Shown: positions 1 to 7,211, counted from the stretch's first letter. The stretch is 26,306 nucleotides of DNA from CAZKTS01 sp964555735 (GCA_964555735.1 CAZKTS010000169.1:1-26306); one strand, 5' to 3'. The notes: generated by a model not told the origin, from the letters alone. Made by a program: numbers and translations.

Positions 1-686
1 GCCTCATAGAAGACCTCGCCACCACCACTGATCGTCACGCCTAGCGAATAGAGCCAGCCTGCCCCGATCGCTACCGCGACGAGGACCATCATGTCGAGCG
101 TGCGTGCCTTTAGCGCGCGCCAGGCGCCAGTGAAGAAGATCGACGACGCGTAGAAGATCACCGGAAGGCTCAGGAGAAGCGCCCAGACGTCGTCGCGAAG
201 CCCGAACGGGGCGGCGACATTGAACCCGAGCACGTCGCGGCCGATCGGCGACCACAACAGGATCGGGCCCGAGAACACTGCGGCGACGATGAATCGGTTG
301 CGCATTTCGCGCACCATGTCGTCCATCGACATCCCGGCATGGCCGGGGTGCCCCATCATCTCTTCGGCGGAACCGCCTGCCGAGGTGTCCTCATCGTCGA
401 GGGCCGCGCTTGGCGTGTGGCCCGCGTCGGGGAGTGCCATCGGATCGCAGACGTTCGCTGGCACGCTCTGTCCGGCGCAGGCGAACCCGCAGTCCTGCAC
501 GCAAGTTCGAAGCGCCGGGAGCGACGTCAGCTCCGAGTCGAACGTCACCGTCGCTGTCTGGGCTACGGGGTTGGCCTCCACCGTGAGCACGCCCGGCAAT
601 CGACCGAGAGACGACTCGATCACGGCTTTCTCGCTCGCGCGATAGCAACACAGAGTCTCGAGCACGACAGTCGTTGGAGACACCAC
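1..686 (-). CDS. copA: Copper-translocating P1B-type ATPase, N-terminal part (runs off the left edge)
   Basis: Only the first ~228 codons are present; the gene continues beyond base 1. The reading frame opens after a TAG at 698-696, and GTG at 686 is the first start. A TAGCGT (698-693) fits a -10 box about 7 bases before it, so the message is probably leaderless. Residues 1-70 look like a heavy-metal-associated (HMA) fold, but the usual CxxC is replaced by a Cys-Cys pair in TLCCYRAS. A Met/His-rich linker (MMGHPGHAGMSMDDM) follows, then the typical MVREMRNRF entry into helix 1 and three hydrophobic segments. This is the architecture of copper-exporting P1B ATPases, which use ATP to pump copper across the membrane. 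The catalytic DKTG and CPC motifs lie outside the window, so the metal is inferred. It is divergent from the blaI-like gene, with a palindromic operator between them. Confidence 0.85.
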   Translation of the reverse strand, partial: MVSPTTVVLETLCCYRASEKAVIESSLGRLPGVLTVEANPVAQTATVTFDSELTSLPALRTCVQDCGFACAGQSVPANVCDPMALPDAGHTPSAALDDEDTSAGGSAEEMMGHPGHAGMSMDDMVREMRNRFIVAAVFSGPILLWSPIGRDVLGFNVAAPFGLRDDVWALLLSLPVIFYASSIFFTGAWRALKARTLDMMVLVAVAIGAGWLYSLGVTISGGGEVFYE

Positions 687-706
687 GACTGCACGCTAGC
701 GAACCA

Positions 707-721
707 ACGACAGCATGTCGT
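707..721. promoter_or_regulatory. BlaI/CopY-type operator, site A (copA-blaI divergent region)
   Basis: The sequence ACGACA-GCA-TGTCGT is a perfect 6+6 bp inverted repeat with a 3-base spacer. It lies 8 bases upstream of a putative -10 of the ATPase gene and 47 bases before the repressor start. It shares its core with four other sites in the window. BlaI-family repressors bind dyads with an ACA...TGT core; assigning this site to the adjacent BlaI-like protein is inference. Confidence 0.75.
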
Positions 722-768
722 CGGTCGCCGCGCGTTGTGTGTCACTCCCAAGATTGCAAGAATGGGGG

Positions 769-1137
769 ATGGCCAGACGCGGGCGAGGAGAACTCGAAGC
801 ACGTGTGATGGACGTGCTCTGGGAGTCAGACGCGGGGATGACACCCAGGGAAGTCCACACAGTCATCTCCACGACCCGTCGCCCGCTCGCGTACACCACT
901 GTGATGACGATCTTGGTGCGGCTCTGGGAGAAGGGAATGCTCGTTCGGGACGAGCGCGGCCGCGCATTTGTCTACAAGCCGGTCGCGGGGCGCGAGCAGT
1001 GGACCGCGAACCGCATGCACGAGCTACTTGAGCAGGCGGGCGACCCCGCCGTCGCGCTCACGCATTTTGTGCAGTCGATCGACGCGCGGGAACTCGCCCA
1101 GCTGCGGCGTGCGCTCGAGGGGCGGCGCCGCAAATGA
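769..1137 (+). CDS. BlaI/MecI/CopY-family transcriptional repressor
   Basis: This is a 122-residue winged-helix protein. It opens with GELEARVMDVLWESD and continues with TPREVHTVI and LAYTTVMTILVRLWEKGML, the classic BlaI/MecI helix-turn-helix, then the wing DERGRAFVYKPV and a C-terminal helical dimerisation segment. ATG at 769 is chosen because GGGGG at 763-767 precedes it and the conserved domain starts at once; an in-frame upstream ATG at 715 lies inside the operator. Family members bind DNA as dimers and are inactivated either by proteolysis (BlaI/MecI with a BlaR1 partner) or by metal (CopY). This protein has no cysteine, so it lacks the CopY metal site, and the coupled M56 protease suggests the proteolytic route. 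Its ATG-TGA overlap (ATGA) with the next gene shows co-translation. It probably represses itself, copA and the cell-wall genes through sites A-E. Confidence 0.9.
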   Translation: MARRGRGELEARVMDVLWESDAGMTPREVHTVISTTRRPLAYTTVMTILVRLWEKGMLVRDERGRAFVYKPVAGREQWTANRMHELLEQAGDPAVALTHFVQSIDARELAQLRRALEGRRRK

Positions 1138-2048
1138 TCCTCGTCCTCTTCGCAGCTGGTCTCCTGCTTCTGGCGCTGCCTGGACTTGCCCCGGAACCTC
1201 CGCGTCGACTTCCGCCGCACGAGTGGGCAACGATCGCCTTGCTTGCGACGCTCGCCGGCGCCGCGGCTGTGCTCGGCGCCCTTGTCCTGGCGGCAGTGCC
1301 GGTGCTCACCGCCGTGCTCGGTGTGCCGGCAATCGCCGACCACTGCCGCGGCGCGCTGGCTCCGCTTGCGACCGACCCGACCGTCGTGAGTTGGGTCGCG
1401 GCGCTGACTGCAGGTGTGCTGCTCGGAAGGCTGGGCCGAAGCGTTCTTCGCTCGACCCGGGCCGCGCGCCAATCACGCGTCGAGCCATGGCTGGGCGAAC
1501 ATGAAGCACGCGAGGACTTCGACCTCGTCATCGTGCCCACCCCTTCGACCTTGGCATTCGGCGTACCAGGACTGTCCCCGCAGGTCGTGGTCTCGACTGG
1601 CTTGGTACAGCGTCTGGACGCCGACGAGCTCGAGGCGGTGGTCGGCCACGAAGCGGCGCATCTCCGTCTCCACCACTCGGCTGTGCTCGCCGTCCTGCAA
1701 GGCATCGACTCGAGCCTCGGTGTCGTTCCGTTCGTCCGCCGGACCGTGGTTCGACTTCGCGCAGCTCTCGAAGTGTGGGCCGATACCGCAGCGCTGGGTG
1801 AGGCGCCGGGCCGCGACAGTGCGTTGAGGACTGCGCTTGTCGGCCTCACCGACACCGGCTGCATCGTGGCTGCAGAGGCCGAGCGGATCGCACGACTCGC
1901 CCGGCGACCCGCTCCGCGCCCGCTGCTCGTCCGGGTGGCTGTCTACGCGCCCGTGCTCGTTCTCGTAACAGCGGTGGGACTGACGGCCGCAGGGTGGTTT
2001 ACCGCGGCGCATCACGCGGTGGCCCTCGGGGCGCCCTGCACGCACTGA
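1134..2048 (+). CDS. M56-family (BlaR1-like) membrane zinc metalloprotease
   Basis: This is a 304-residue membrane protein with hydrophobic segments at about residues 1-20, 32-68 and 83-100, a cytoplasmic catalytic region, and a final helix near 267-290. The zinc motif HEAAH is at residues 172-176 (VVGHEAAHLRLHH), and E213xxxD217 in ALEVWADTAA is the likely third ligand region. This is the M56 pattern of BlaR1/MecR1 and of the short actinobacterial M56 proteins next to blaI genes. There is no extracellular penicillin-binding sensor domain, so the signal it senses is not the beta-lactam acylation of BlaR1. It is translationally coupled to the repressor (ATGA), implying it cleaves or inactivates that repressor. 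A copper signal is a reasonable guess from the neighbours but is not shown by the sequence. Confidence 0.85.
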   Translation: MILVLFAAGLLLLALPGLAPEPPRRLPPHEWATIALLATLAGAAAVLGALVLAAVPVLTAVLGVPAIADHCRGALAPLATDPTVVSWVAALTAGVLLGRLGRSVLRSTRAARQSRVEPWLGEHEAREDFDLVIVPTPSTLAFGVPGLSPQVVVSTGLVQRLDADELEAVVGHEAAHLRLHHSAVLAVLQGIDSSLGVVPFVRRTVVRLRAALEVWADTAALGEAPGRDSALRTALVGLTDTGCIVAAEAERIARLARRPAPRPLLVRVAVYAPVLVLVTAVGLTAAGWFTAAHHAVALGAPCTH

Positions 2049-2119
2049 CGAGGGGCAGCCGGCGCCGAACCCCGGGCGGGAAAGCTCGGCGATGCCGGCT
2101 GCGCTCCTCGCCTTGTTGT

Positions 2120-2138
2120 CTACTACGCTTCGTCGTAG
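2120..2138. promoter_or_regulatory. Degenerate BlaI-type operator, site B
   Basis: CTACTACG-CTT-CGTCGTAG matches 13 of the 16 arm positions of the perfect site at 3515-3533 and keeps the same 8-3-8 layout. It lies 43 bases upstream of site C in front of the first NlpC/P60 gene, giving that promoter two candidate operators. Being imperfect, it is less certain than site C. Confidence 0.5.
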
Positions 2139-2180
2139 AGCGCGTCGTGAGCCCCGGAGCGCTTGCATCGTGAAATAGCG

Positions 2181-2195
2181 ACGACATCTTGTCGT
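2181..2195. promoter_or_regulatory. BlaI-type operator, site C
   Basis: ACGACA-TCT-TGTCGT is a perfect 6+6 bp dyad with a 3-base spacer, identical in both arms to site A. It lies 37 bases upstream of the first NlpC/P60 start codon. Confidence 0.7.
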
Positions 2196-2232
2196 TGTTG
2201 AGCGACGATCCCGATGATTACGAGGACCTCTC

Positions 2233-3264
2233 ATGAATCGCCGCACGCCGACTCAACGCCTTGTCGCTGTGATGATCGTGACGGCCGCCCTCGGCACGGC
2301 AATGCTCCCGAACGCGGTCGGCGCAGCACCCGTCGACGACAAGCGGCAGCAAGCGGCCTCCTTGGAGGCCGAGATCAACGCAAACGCCGAGCAACTCGCG
2401 GTGCTCAATGAACAGATCAAAGGTGTGGAGTTGAGGCTCGCAGAGTCGACCGCGGCGATCGCCGACGCGACCGTTCGCATGGATGCTGCTCGCGCTGAGA
2501 CCGAACGCCTCGAGGCGGTCGTGCGTCGCCGTGCCGCATCGGTGTATCGCTCATCGAGCACCGGAGGGTCTGAGCAATCCCTGCTGGACGTGGACATCCG
2601 GACGCTGGCGACTCGTAACAAGTACGTCGAGGCGGTGAACGCCAGCGACGACGATGTGATGGAGGATCTTGCCGCAGCGCGTGAGGAGCTCGCGCTTCGG
2701 CGTGACGAGGCTCAGGATGTCCGGCGCCAAGCGGAAGCGGACAACGCAGCGCTCTCCGTCAAGAAAGGCGCATTTGAGGCCGCGAATGCCGAGCGGGAGG
2801 CATTGCTCGCCCAGGTCACCGGCGAGATCCAACAGCTCGTCGCGGCAGAGACGGCGCGCCGCCAAGCCACCGAGAGTCCTCGGGGTCGCGGCGGACAGGC
2901 GTTCAATCCGGGCGAGCTGCCTCCGCCGAGTGGTCGCGCCGGCGCAGCCGTGGCCTACGCCCAAGCACAACTCGGCAAGCCATACATCTACGCGGCCGTC
3001 GGGCCCGAGGGGTACGACTGCTCGGGCCTCACGATGATGGCTTGGCGACAGGCTGGCGTGAGCATGCCGCACAACGATGCCGCGCAGATGGCGTCGTTCC
3101 CGAAGGTGCCTATGGATCAGCTGCAGCCAGGCGACCTCGTGTGGTTTCCCGGCCACATCGCCATCTACGTCGGCGGTGGCGCCGTAATCGTGGCCCCACG
3201 CACGGGTGATGTCGTCAAGTACCAGTCCGTCAGCCTCTACCGGGCTGCCGTGCGGCCCGGCTGA
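2233..3264 (+). CDS. Secreted coiled-coil NlpC/P60 peptidoglycan endopeptidase (RipA/CwlO-like), copy 1
   Basis: This is a 343-residue exported protein. It has a signal peptide (basic MNRRTPTQR, hydrophobic core to about residue 27, AGA-like cleavage site before APVDDKR), a long Glu/Ala/Arg-rich coiled coil at about 33-210, a short Pro/Gly linker, and a C-terminal NlpC/P60 domain. Catalytic Cys263 is in YDCSGL and His308 in GHIAIYVGGG; the third polar residue is not obvious in VIVAPRTGD. NlpC/P60 enzymes cut D-gamma-glutamyl-diaminopimelate bonds in stem peptides, and the coiled coil usually serves for autoinhibition or recruitment, as in RipA and CwlO. GAGG at 2221-2224 precedes the ATG. Operators B and C lie upstream, and the HMA gene follows 15 bases after the stop, so the two are probably one transcript. 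Confidence 0.88.
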   Translation: MNRRTPTQRLVAVMIVTAALGTAMLPNAVGAAPVDDKRQQAASLEAEINANAEQLAVLNEQIKGVELRLAESTAAIADATVRMDAARAETERLEAVVRRRAASVYRSSSTGGSEQSLLDVDIRTLATRNKYVEAVNASDDDVMEDLAAAREELALRRDEAQDVRRQAEADNAALSVKKGAFEAANAEREALLAQVTGEIQQLVAAETARRQATESPRGRGGQAFNPGELPPPSGRAGAAVAYAQAQLGKPYIYAAVGPEGYDCSGLTMMAWRQAGVSMPHNDAAQMASFPKVPMDQLQPGDLVWFPGHIAIYVGGGAVIVAPRTGDVVKYQSVSLYRAAVRPG

Positions 3265-3279
3265 CCCAGGTCGCCGTCC

Positions 3280-3483
3280 ATGATTCGTGAGTACCGCGTG
3301 TTCGGGATCACCTGCGATCACTGCAAGACCAGCATTCAGGAGAAGCTTCGTACGGTCGAGGGCGTCCGCCTGGTCGAGGTGGACGTCGAGCACAAGACCG
3401 TGCACGTGGCCGGCGATGTTGATGAAGCAGAGGTTCGGGCCGCGATCTCAGCCGCTGGCTACGAGGTCGCGGACGTCATCTGA
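3280..3483 (+). CDS. HMA-domain copper chaperone (CopZ-like)
   Basis: This 67-residue protein is a single heavy-metal-associated domain. It has the metal-binding CxxC at Cys12 and Cys15 (GITCDHCKTSI) and the beta-alpha-beta-beta-alpha-beta pattern ending in AAISAAGYEVADV. Such proteins carry Cu(I) in the cytoplasm to a P-type ATPase or a repressor. It sits 15 bases downstream of the NlpC/P60 gene with no promoter between, which ties copper handling directly to a cell-wall hydrolase transcript. Its CxxC is canonical, unlike the HMA-like domain of the ATPase at the window start. Other soft metals cannot be excluded. Confidence 0.88.
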   Translation: MIREYRVFGITCDHCKTSIQEKLRTVEGVRLVEVDVEHKTVHVAGDVDEAEVRAAISAAGYEVADVI

Positions 3484-3514
3484 GTCCGCGCGGAGTGTCT
3501 TGTCACGAAAGCCC

Positions 3515-3533
3515 CTACGACAGAGTGTCGTAG
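3515..3533. promoter_or_regulatory. Perfect BlaI-type operator, site D, abutting a -10 box
   Basis: CTACGACA-GAG-TGTCGTAG is a perfect 8+8 bp inverted repeat with a 3-base spacer and the best example of the motif in the window. It is followed directly by a good -10 candidate, TATGAT at 3534-3539, so a bound repressor would block RNA polymerase. The second NlpC/P60 gene starts 45 bases downstream. Confidence 0.85.
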
Positions 3534-3539
3534 TATGAT
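3534..3539 (+). promoter_or_regulatory. -10 promoter element for NlpC/P60 gene 2
   Basis: TATGAT differs by one base from TATAAT and directly follows operator D. No clear -35 is seen at the expected spacing, because that region is taken up by the operator and a C-rich stretch. Confidence 0.5.
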
Positions 3540-3577
3540 CGCACGATTCCCCGAACACTCCGGAGACGCGCGCCGCG

Positions 3578-4618
3578 ATGACGAATCACGCAACTGCACG
3601 CCGCGTCGTTGTCGCCTCGATCGTGGTCGTGGCGTCGCTGGTCGGCCTACGAGCGCCTGTTGGTGCGGCACCCGCCGACGACAAGCGTGCTCAAGCCGCC
3701 GCGTTGCAAGACCAGATCGAGGCAACTGATCTCGAGATCGGAGCGTTGGGCGAGAAGCTCCACGCAGCGGAGGCCCGGCAGGGCGCGGCGCAGCAAGCCG
3801 TGGATTCAGCTGAGCAACAGACCGCCCAGGCGAAGCAAGAGGTCGAGCGAATCCTCGACCTGGTTCACGACAGACTGGCGTCGCTCTACCGGCGAAGTAC
3901 GAGCGGAGCCCAAGTCTCGGAGCTCGACTTCAGCGAGAGTGCTGATCTGCTGAAGCGCAGCCGCTATGTCGAAGCCCAGGCTGCTCGTGACGACAAGCTC
4001 ATTGAGCAGTTGAGGGCCGCTCAGGACGACCTTGCGCTGCAGCGCTCTGAGGCTGCTCGAGCTCGCGACGAGGCCGCGACCGAGCGTGAGCAGATCGCCG
4101 CTGCCACCTCGGCGCTCGAGACCGCTCGTGCCGGCCAACAGGCCCTGCTCGACCAGGTGACCGGTGAGCTCGCCGCTGCCGTCGAAGCCGAGCGGGCCCG
4201 CCGTGCCCAGGCGACCGTTGCTCGATTCTCCGGACCCCCGGTTCCCGCACCCGATGTCGGGCCGCCGAACGGGAGCGCGTCGCAGGCGATCGCGTACGCG
4301 CGGGCCGTGATCGGCGCGGGCTACTCGAAGAACCCGCGCATGGGCCCGACATACGACTGTTCGGGGCTGACGACGATGGCATGGCGCGCCGCTGGGGTCA
4401 GCATCCCCACAGTGTCGAATACGCAATACGCGGGACTTCCGCACGTGCCCCTCAACGCGGTGCAGCCTGGTGACCTGATCTTCTGGGGTCCCGGCGGCTC
4501 CGCGCACGTTGCGCTCTACATCGGTGGCGGACAGATCATCGACGCTTCAAGCAGCCAGGGCCAGGTGACGCTCCGGGCGATATGGGGTGATCCGATCGGC
4601 GCCGCACGCGTCGTTTGA
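3578..4618 (+). CDS. Secreted coiled-coil NlpC/P60 peptidoglycan endopeptidase, copy 2
   Basis: This 346-residue protein is a paralogue of the product of 2233-3264 with the same layout: signal peptide ending near VGAAPADDKR, coiled coil at about 35-215, linker, and NlpC/P60 domain. Catalytic Cys261 is in YDCSGL and His310 in AHVALYIGGG, followed by IIDASSSQG. The sequence APxDDKRxQAA just after the signal peptide is shared with copy 1, so the pair arose by duplication. The substrate loop differs (GAGYSKNPRMG versus GKPYIYAAVGPEG), which suggests divergent substrate preference. GGAG at 3561-3564 precedes the ATG. Operator D controls it. A 7-bp inverted repeat (GCCGAGA/TCTCGGC) just after the stop could be a weak terminator. 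Confidence 0.88.
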   Translation: MTNHATARRVVVASIVVVASLVGLRAPVGAAPADDKRAQAAALQDQIEATDLEIGALGEKLHAAEARQGAAQQAVDSAEQQTAQAKQEVERILDLVHDRLASLYRRSTSGAQVSELDFSESADLLKRSRYVEAQAARDDKLIEQLRAAQDDLALQRSEAARARDEAATEREQIAAATSALETARAGQQALLDQVTGELAAAVEAERARRAQATVARFSGPPVPAPDVGPPNGSASQAIAYARAVIGAGYSKNPRMGPTYDCSGLTTMAWRAAGVSIPTVSNTQYAGLPHVPLNAVQPGDLIFWGPGGSAHVALYIGGGQIIDASSSQGQVTLRAIWGDPIGAARVV

Positions 4619-4698
4619 GCTTGCCGAGACACGGGACGTTGGAAGCTCTCGGCTAGGCCGGTCTGGTGGTGCCACCGGCAGCGGAGCGGGAGACGCGC

Positions 4699-5028
4699 CT
4701 AAGCCGACGGCCTCAAGGCGCTGATGACGAGAGCGACGAGTCGGTCCGTGGCCCTCTGAGAGGACGCGCCGGCCGCACCCTCCATGGCGGCGAGGCAAAA
4801 GTTCGTGAGCTCAGCGGTCGGCACGTCGTCGCGAATGAGAGCGCTGGCCACACCCTCTTTGATGAGCTCGTCGAGAAACACTGCCAGGTGATCGTGCGCA
4901 CGCCCCGCGTGCTCGCCTTGGTGCAGGAAAGCAGCCAGGTCGGTCCCATGGTGCGCATAGCGAGCGTGTGCGTAGGCGGTGAGAACTCGTTCAAGTTGCG
5001 TTCTTGCGATACCTGTGGTCTTGTCGAT
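4699..5028 (-). pseudogene. C-terminal remnant of a TetR-family regulator
   Basis: On the minus strand an open frame of about 110 codons runs from just after a TAG (5031-5029) to a TAG at 4701-4699. Its product includes FLHQGEHAGRAHDHLAVFLD and ELIKEGVASALIRDDVPTAE, then a helix ending VISALRPSA. This resembles the ligand-binding C-terminal half of TetR/AcrR regulators. No helix-turn-helix is readable upstream in any minus-strand frame; a short RRRLLELAV stretch in another frame may be decayed N-terminal sequence. The longest ATG-started piece is only 60 codons. It is best read as a broken gene, and the family call is tentative. Confidence 0.45.
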
Positions 5029-5309
5029 CTACAAACCGCGTGGCGTTACGGCGCTGGGTCGACGGCGAGCTCGAGCAGGCGACGCCGGCTAGCCGCGCAT
5101 GCGCGGGCCGTGCTCGCTCGTGCGCTGGCAACGCCCGTGGGCGAGTACGTCCGCATCGTTGCTCCACCGCGTCGCGCTGCGAGAGCGCCTATCGCCCGAA
5201 GCGTCTGCACCCGGAACGGGCCTAGAGCAAGCTCGGACCTGTTCACTGCCGCTGAGTCGGTGGCCCAGGTCGGTGTTCCGACCACCGGATCGACTGCGTC
5301 GACATCGAA
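5029..5309. other. Intergenic stretch with no recognisable gene
   Basis: This lies between the TetR remnant and operator E. It is high in GC, with open frames on both strands but none with a start, a ribosome-binding site and a recognisable product. It may be decayed coding sequence, possibly the lost N-terminal half of the TetR gene, plus the promoter of the M23 gene. Confidence 0.4.
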
Positions 5310-5328
5310 CTACTACAGTATGTCGTTC
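5310..5328. promoter_or_regulatory. BlaI-type operator, site E, next to the M23 start codon
   Basis: CTACTACA-GTA-TGTCGTTC matches 14 of the 16 arm positions of site D with the same 8-3-8 layout. A TACAGT (5314-5319) inside it fits a -10 box and would place transcription start near 5326-5329, so the message may be leaderless from the ATG at 5329. Repressor binding would then cover the core promoter itself. Confidence 0.6.
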
Positions 5329-6531
5329 ATGCGCCGCCTGCATCCCTTGACGGCACGCGTCCCACGGTGGTGCGCATTCGGCGTATTGGTGGCTCTGGCG
5401 GTCCTCTCGGTGTCGGCTCCTCGCGTCGCGGATGCGCAATCGTCCGACGAGAAGAAGCGGGAGCTCGAGCAGCAGATCGGCGAAGCATCGCTGCAAGAGC
5501 TTGAGGCGATCCAGATTCTTCAGGCCCTTGGCGACGAGCGGGCTGCGATCGACGCACGGGTCGCGGCGCTGGACCAACAGATTGCAGCAGCGCAGGCGCG
5601 GCTCTCCGGGCAGGAACAGGAAGCTGCCCGACTGGCAGTCGACTACGAGCGCGTGCGTATGCGGCTGCAGGCCGCCGAAGCGAAGCTGGATGATGCGCAA
5701 GAGGCGCTCGACGATGCCGCCGCTCAGATGTATCGGTCAGCGCGCAACGGGTCGCAGTACGAGACCGCACTGGCCTCCCCGCCCGCCGACTTGGTTCAGA
5801 GCGACGCATATCTCGACACGGTGTCGAACCAGCGGCGTCGGATCGTGGATCGGGTGGAACTGCTGCGTGACGAGATCGAGGCCCGCCGTCGCGCGGTCGA
5901 AGCCGACAAGCAGCAGGCTGAGGACGCGCGCGCTGCAGCGCAGACTGAGCGCGACACCATTGCGTCTCTGCGAGCGCAGATCGAACCTGTCAGAGCGCAG
6001 GCAGCGGCGAGCCAGGCCGCCGAAGAACAAGCACTCGCGTCCATCCAGGCGCGCAAGGCCGAGTTCGAAGGCGAGCTCGCAGCGCTGCAAGCAGCGTCAG
6101 CACGAGTGACGGCGTTGCTTGCTGGAGGTTCCCGTGGGAGCGCCTCGGTGCCGTGCGAGGCACGACCGGTCGCTGGGGCCATTCGGAGCGGGTACGGACA
6201 GCGCGTACATCCGATCTACGGAACGGCTCGGATGCACAACGGCGTGGACATGGCCGCTGGCATGGGTCAACCAATCCGGGCGTGTCGGGCCGGCATCGTC
6301 ATCCAGGCGGGCCCGAACGGCGGCTACGGCAACACGATCGTCATCGACCACGGCGGCGGCATGGCGACCCTGTACGCGCATCAATCGTCGCTCGCCGTCG
6401 GAGCGGGTGCCCTTGTCGGAGCCGGCGAAATCATCGGCTACGTCGGATCGACCGGCGCTTCCACGGGCCCGCACCTGCACTTCGAGGTCCGGCTCAACGG
6501 CAGCCCGGTCGACCCTGCGCCGTATCTCTAA
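5329..6531 (+). CDS. Secreted coiled-coil M23 (LytM-type) peptidoglycan endopeptidase
   Basis: This protein of about 400 residues has a signal peptide (hydrophobic FGVLVALAVLSVSA, cleavage near VADAQS), a long coiled coil at about 33-260 and a C-terminal M23 domain. Zinc ligands are His303 and Asp307 (MHNGVDM) and His384 in HLHFE (382-386), all intact, so the enzyme should be active rather than an EnvC-type activator. M23 enzymes cut peptide cross-bridges. ATG at 5329 is chosen over the in-frame ATG at 5320 because of the overlapping operator and possible leaderless promoter; there is no Shine-Dalgarno for either. It is the third coiled-coil hydrolase with this operator motif in front. It converges with the methyltransferase gene, 59 bases away. 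Confidence 0.88.
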   Translation: MRRLHPLTARVPRWCAFGVLVALAVLSVSAPRVADAQSSDEKKRELEQQIGEASLQELEAIQILQALGDERAAIDARVAALDQQIAAAQARLSGQEQEAARLAVDYERVRMRLQAAEAKLDDAQEALDDAAAQMYRSARNGSQYETALASPPADLVQSDAYLDTVSNQRRRIVDRVELLRDEIEARRRAVEADKQQAEDARAAAQTERDTIASLRAQIEPVRAQAAASQAAEEQALASIQARKAEFEGELAALQAASARVTALLAGGSRGSASVPCEARPVAGAIRSGYGQRVHPIYGTARMHNGVDMAAGMGQPIRACRAGIVIQAGPNGGYGNTIVIDHGGGMATLYAHQSSLAVGAGALVGAGEIIGYVGSTGASTGPHLHFEVRLNGSPVDPAPYL

Positions 6532-6590
6532 GGACCGCGCGGGCAGACGTCGACCGACGGTCTGAAGCGACCCTGACTCGGGTAGCCAAT

Positions 6591-7211
6591 TCACTCTCCA
6601 TCCCGAAAGGCACCTCCCACTGGTGAACCCTTCGTCGCTGCGAACTGAACAACGAGGCCGCCCAGCGTCTTGCGGACTGCAACGTCGGTCACCTCGGCGC
6701 CTTCGAACGCGACCGCAAGTTCGGCGCACGTCGCTAGTCGATGAGGCGACCTGTCGACGAGGTGCACGATCCGCGCCGGAACCGAGTTCAGAAGGTCGTA
6801 GCCGATGAACTGTCCACCGGGACGAAGCACACGGAACGCTTCGAGCACGGCACGCTCCCAGGCAATGACATGGTGCAACATGAGGAAGCTCACGACGACG
6901 TCGAACTGGGCACTTGAAAACGGCAACATCGTCGCGTCGACTGCGGCTACGTCCGCACGGTCGCCGCGATCTCTTAGCCGGTTGCGCGCCGAGGTGACCA
7001 TTGCCAGGTCGATGTCGGAAGCCACAAGGTGTACGCCTCCGTAACGATCGAGCAGGTCGGCCGCCATCGCGCCTGAGCCAGATCCGAGTTCGAGGACCCG
7101 TCCTTCGAGCACCTGATCCTGCAGTGCCCACGGAACGACGACTCGTTGGGATACCCACCGCCATGGCGCGCTGCGGCAGAACGCCTGCTCCAGTTGCGAC
7201 ATCACTGGCAT
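6591..7211 (-). CDS. Class I SAM-dependent methyltransferase (UbiE-like fold)
   Basis: This 206-residue protein starts at MPVMSQLEQAF, with GAGGAG about 7 bases before the ATG at 7211. Motif I is VLELGSGSGAMAADLL, followed by the acidic VASDID, then MLPFSSAQFDVVVSFLMLHHV and FRVLRPGGQFIGYDLL, the usual order of Rossmann-fold small-molecule methyltransferases. The substrate cannot be read from sequence. A CsoR-like palindrome 50 bases upstream suggests metal-responsive expression, and the gene lies beside the copper module. It has no ArsM-type cysteine set, so arsenite methylation is unlikely. Confidence 0.85.
   Translation of the reverse strand: MPVMSQLEQAFCRSAPWRWVSQRVVVPWALQDQVLEGRVLELGSGSGAMAADLLDRYGGVHLVASDIDLAMVTSARNRLRDRGDRADVAAVDATMLPFSSAQFDVVVSFLMLHHVIAWERAVLEAFRVLRPGGQFIGYDLLNSVPARIVHLVDRSPHRLATCAELAVAFEGAEVTDVAVRKTLGGLVVQFAATKGSPVGGAFRDGE

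Noticed and set aside
656..673. A further ACGACAGTCGT-like dyad near the copA start as a sixth operator
   Set aside because: The half-sites overlap with the wrong spacing compared with the other five sites, so it is not the same motif.
4666..5319. 5' extension of the M23 frame upstream to 4666, giving a 621-residue protein
   Set aside because: The upstream part runs antisense to the TetR remnant, has no recognisable domain, and would bury the signal peptide near residue 230. Operator E and the signal peptide place the true start at 5320 or 5329.
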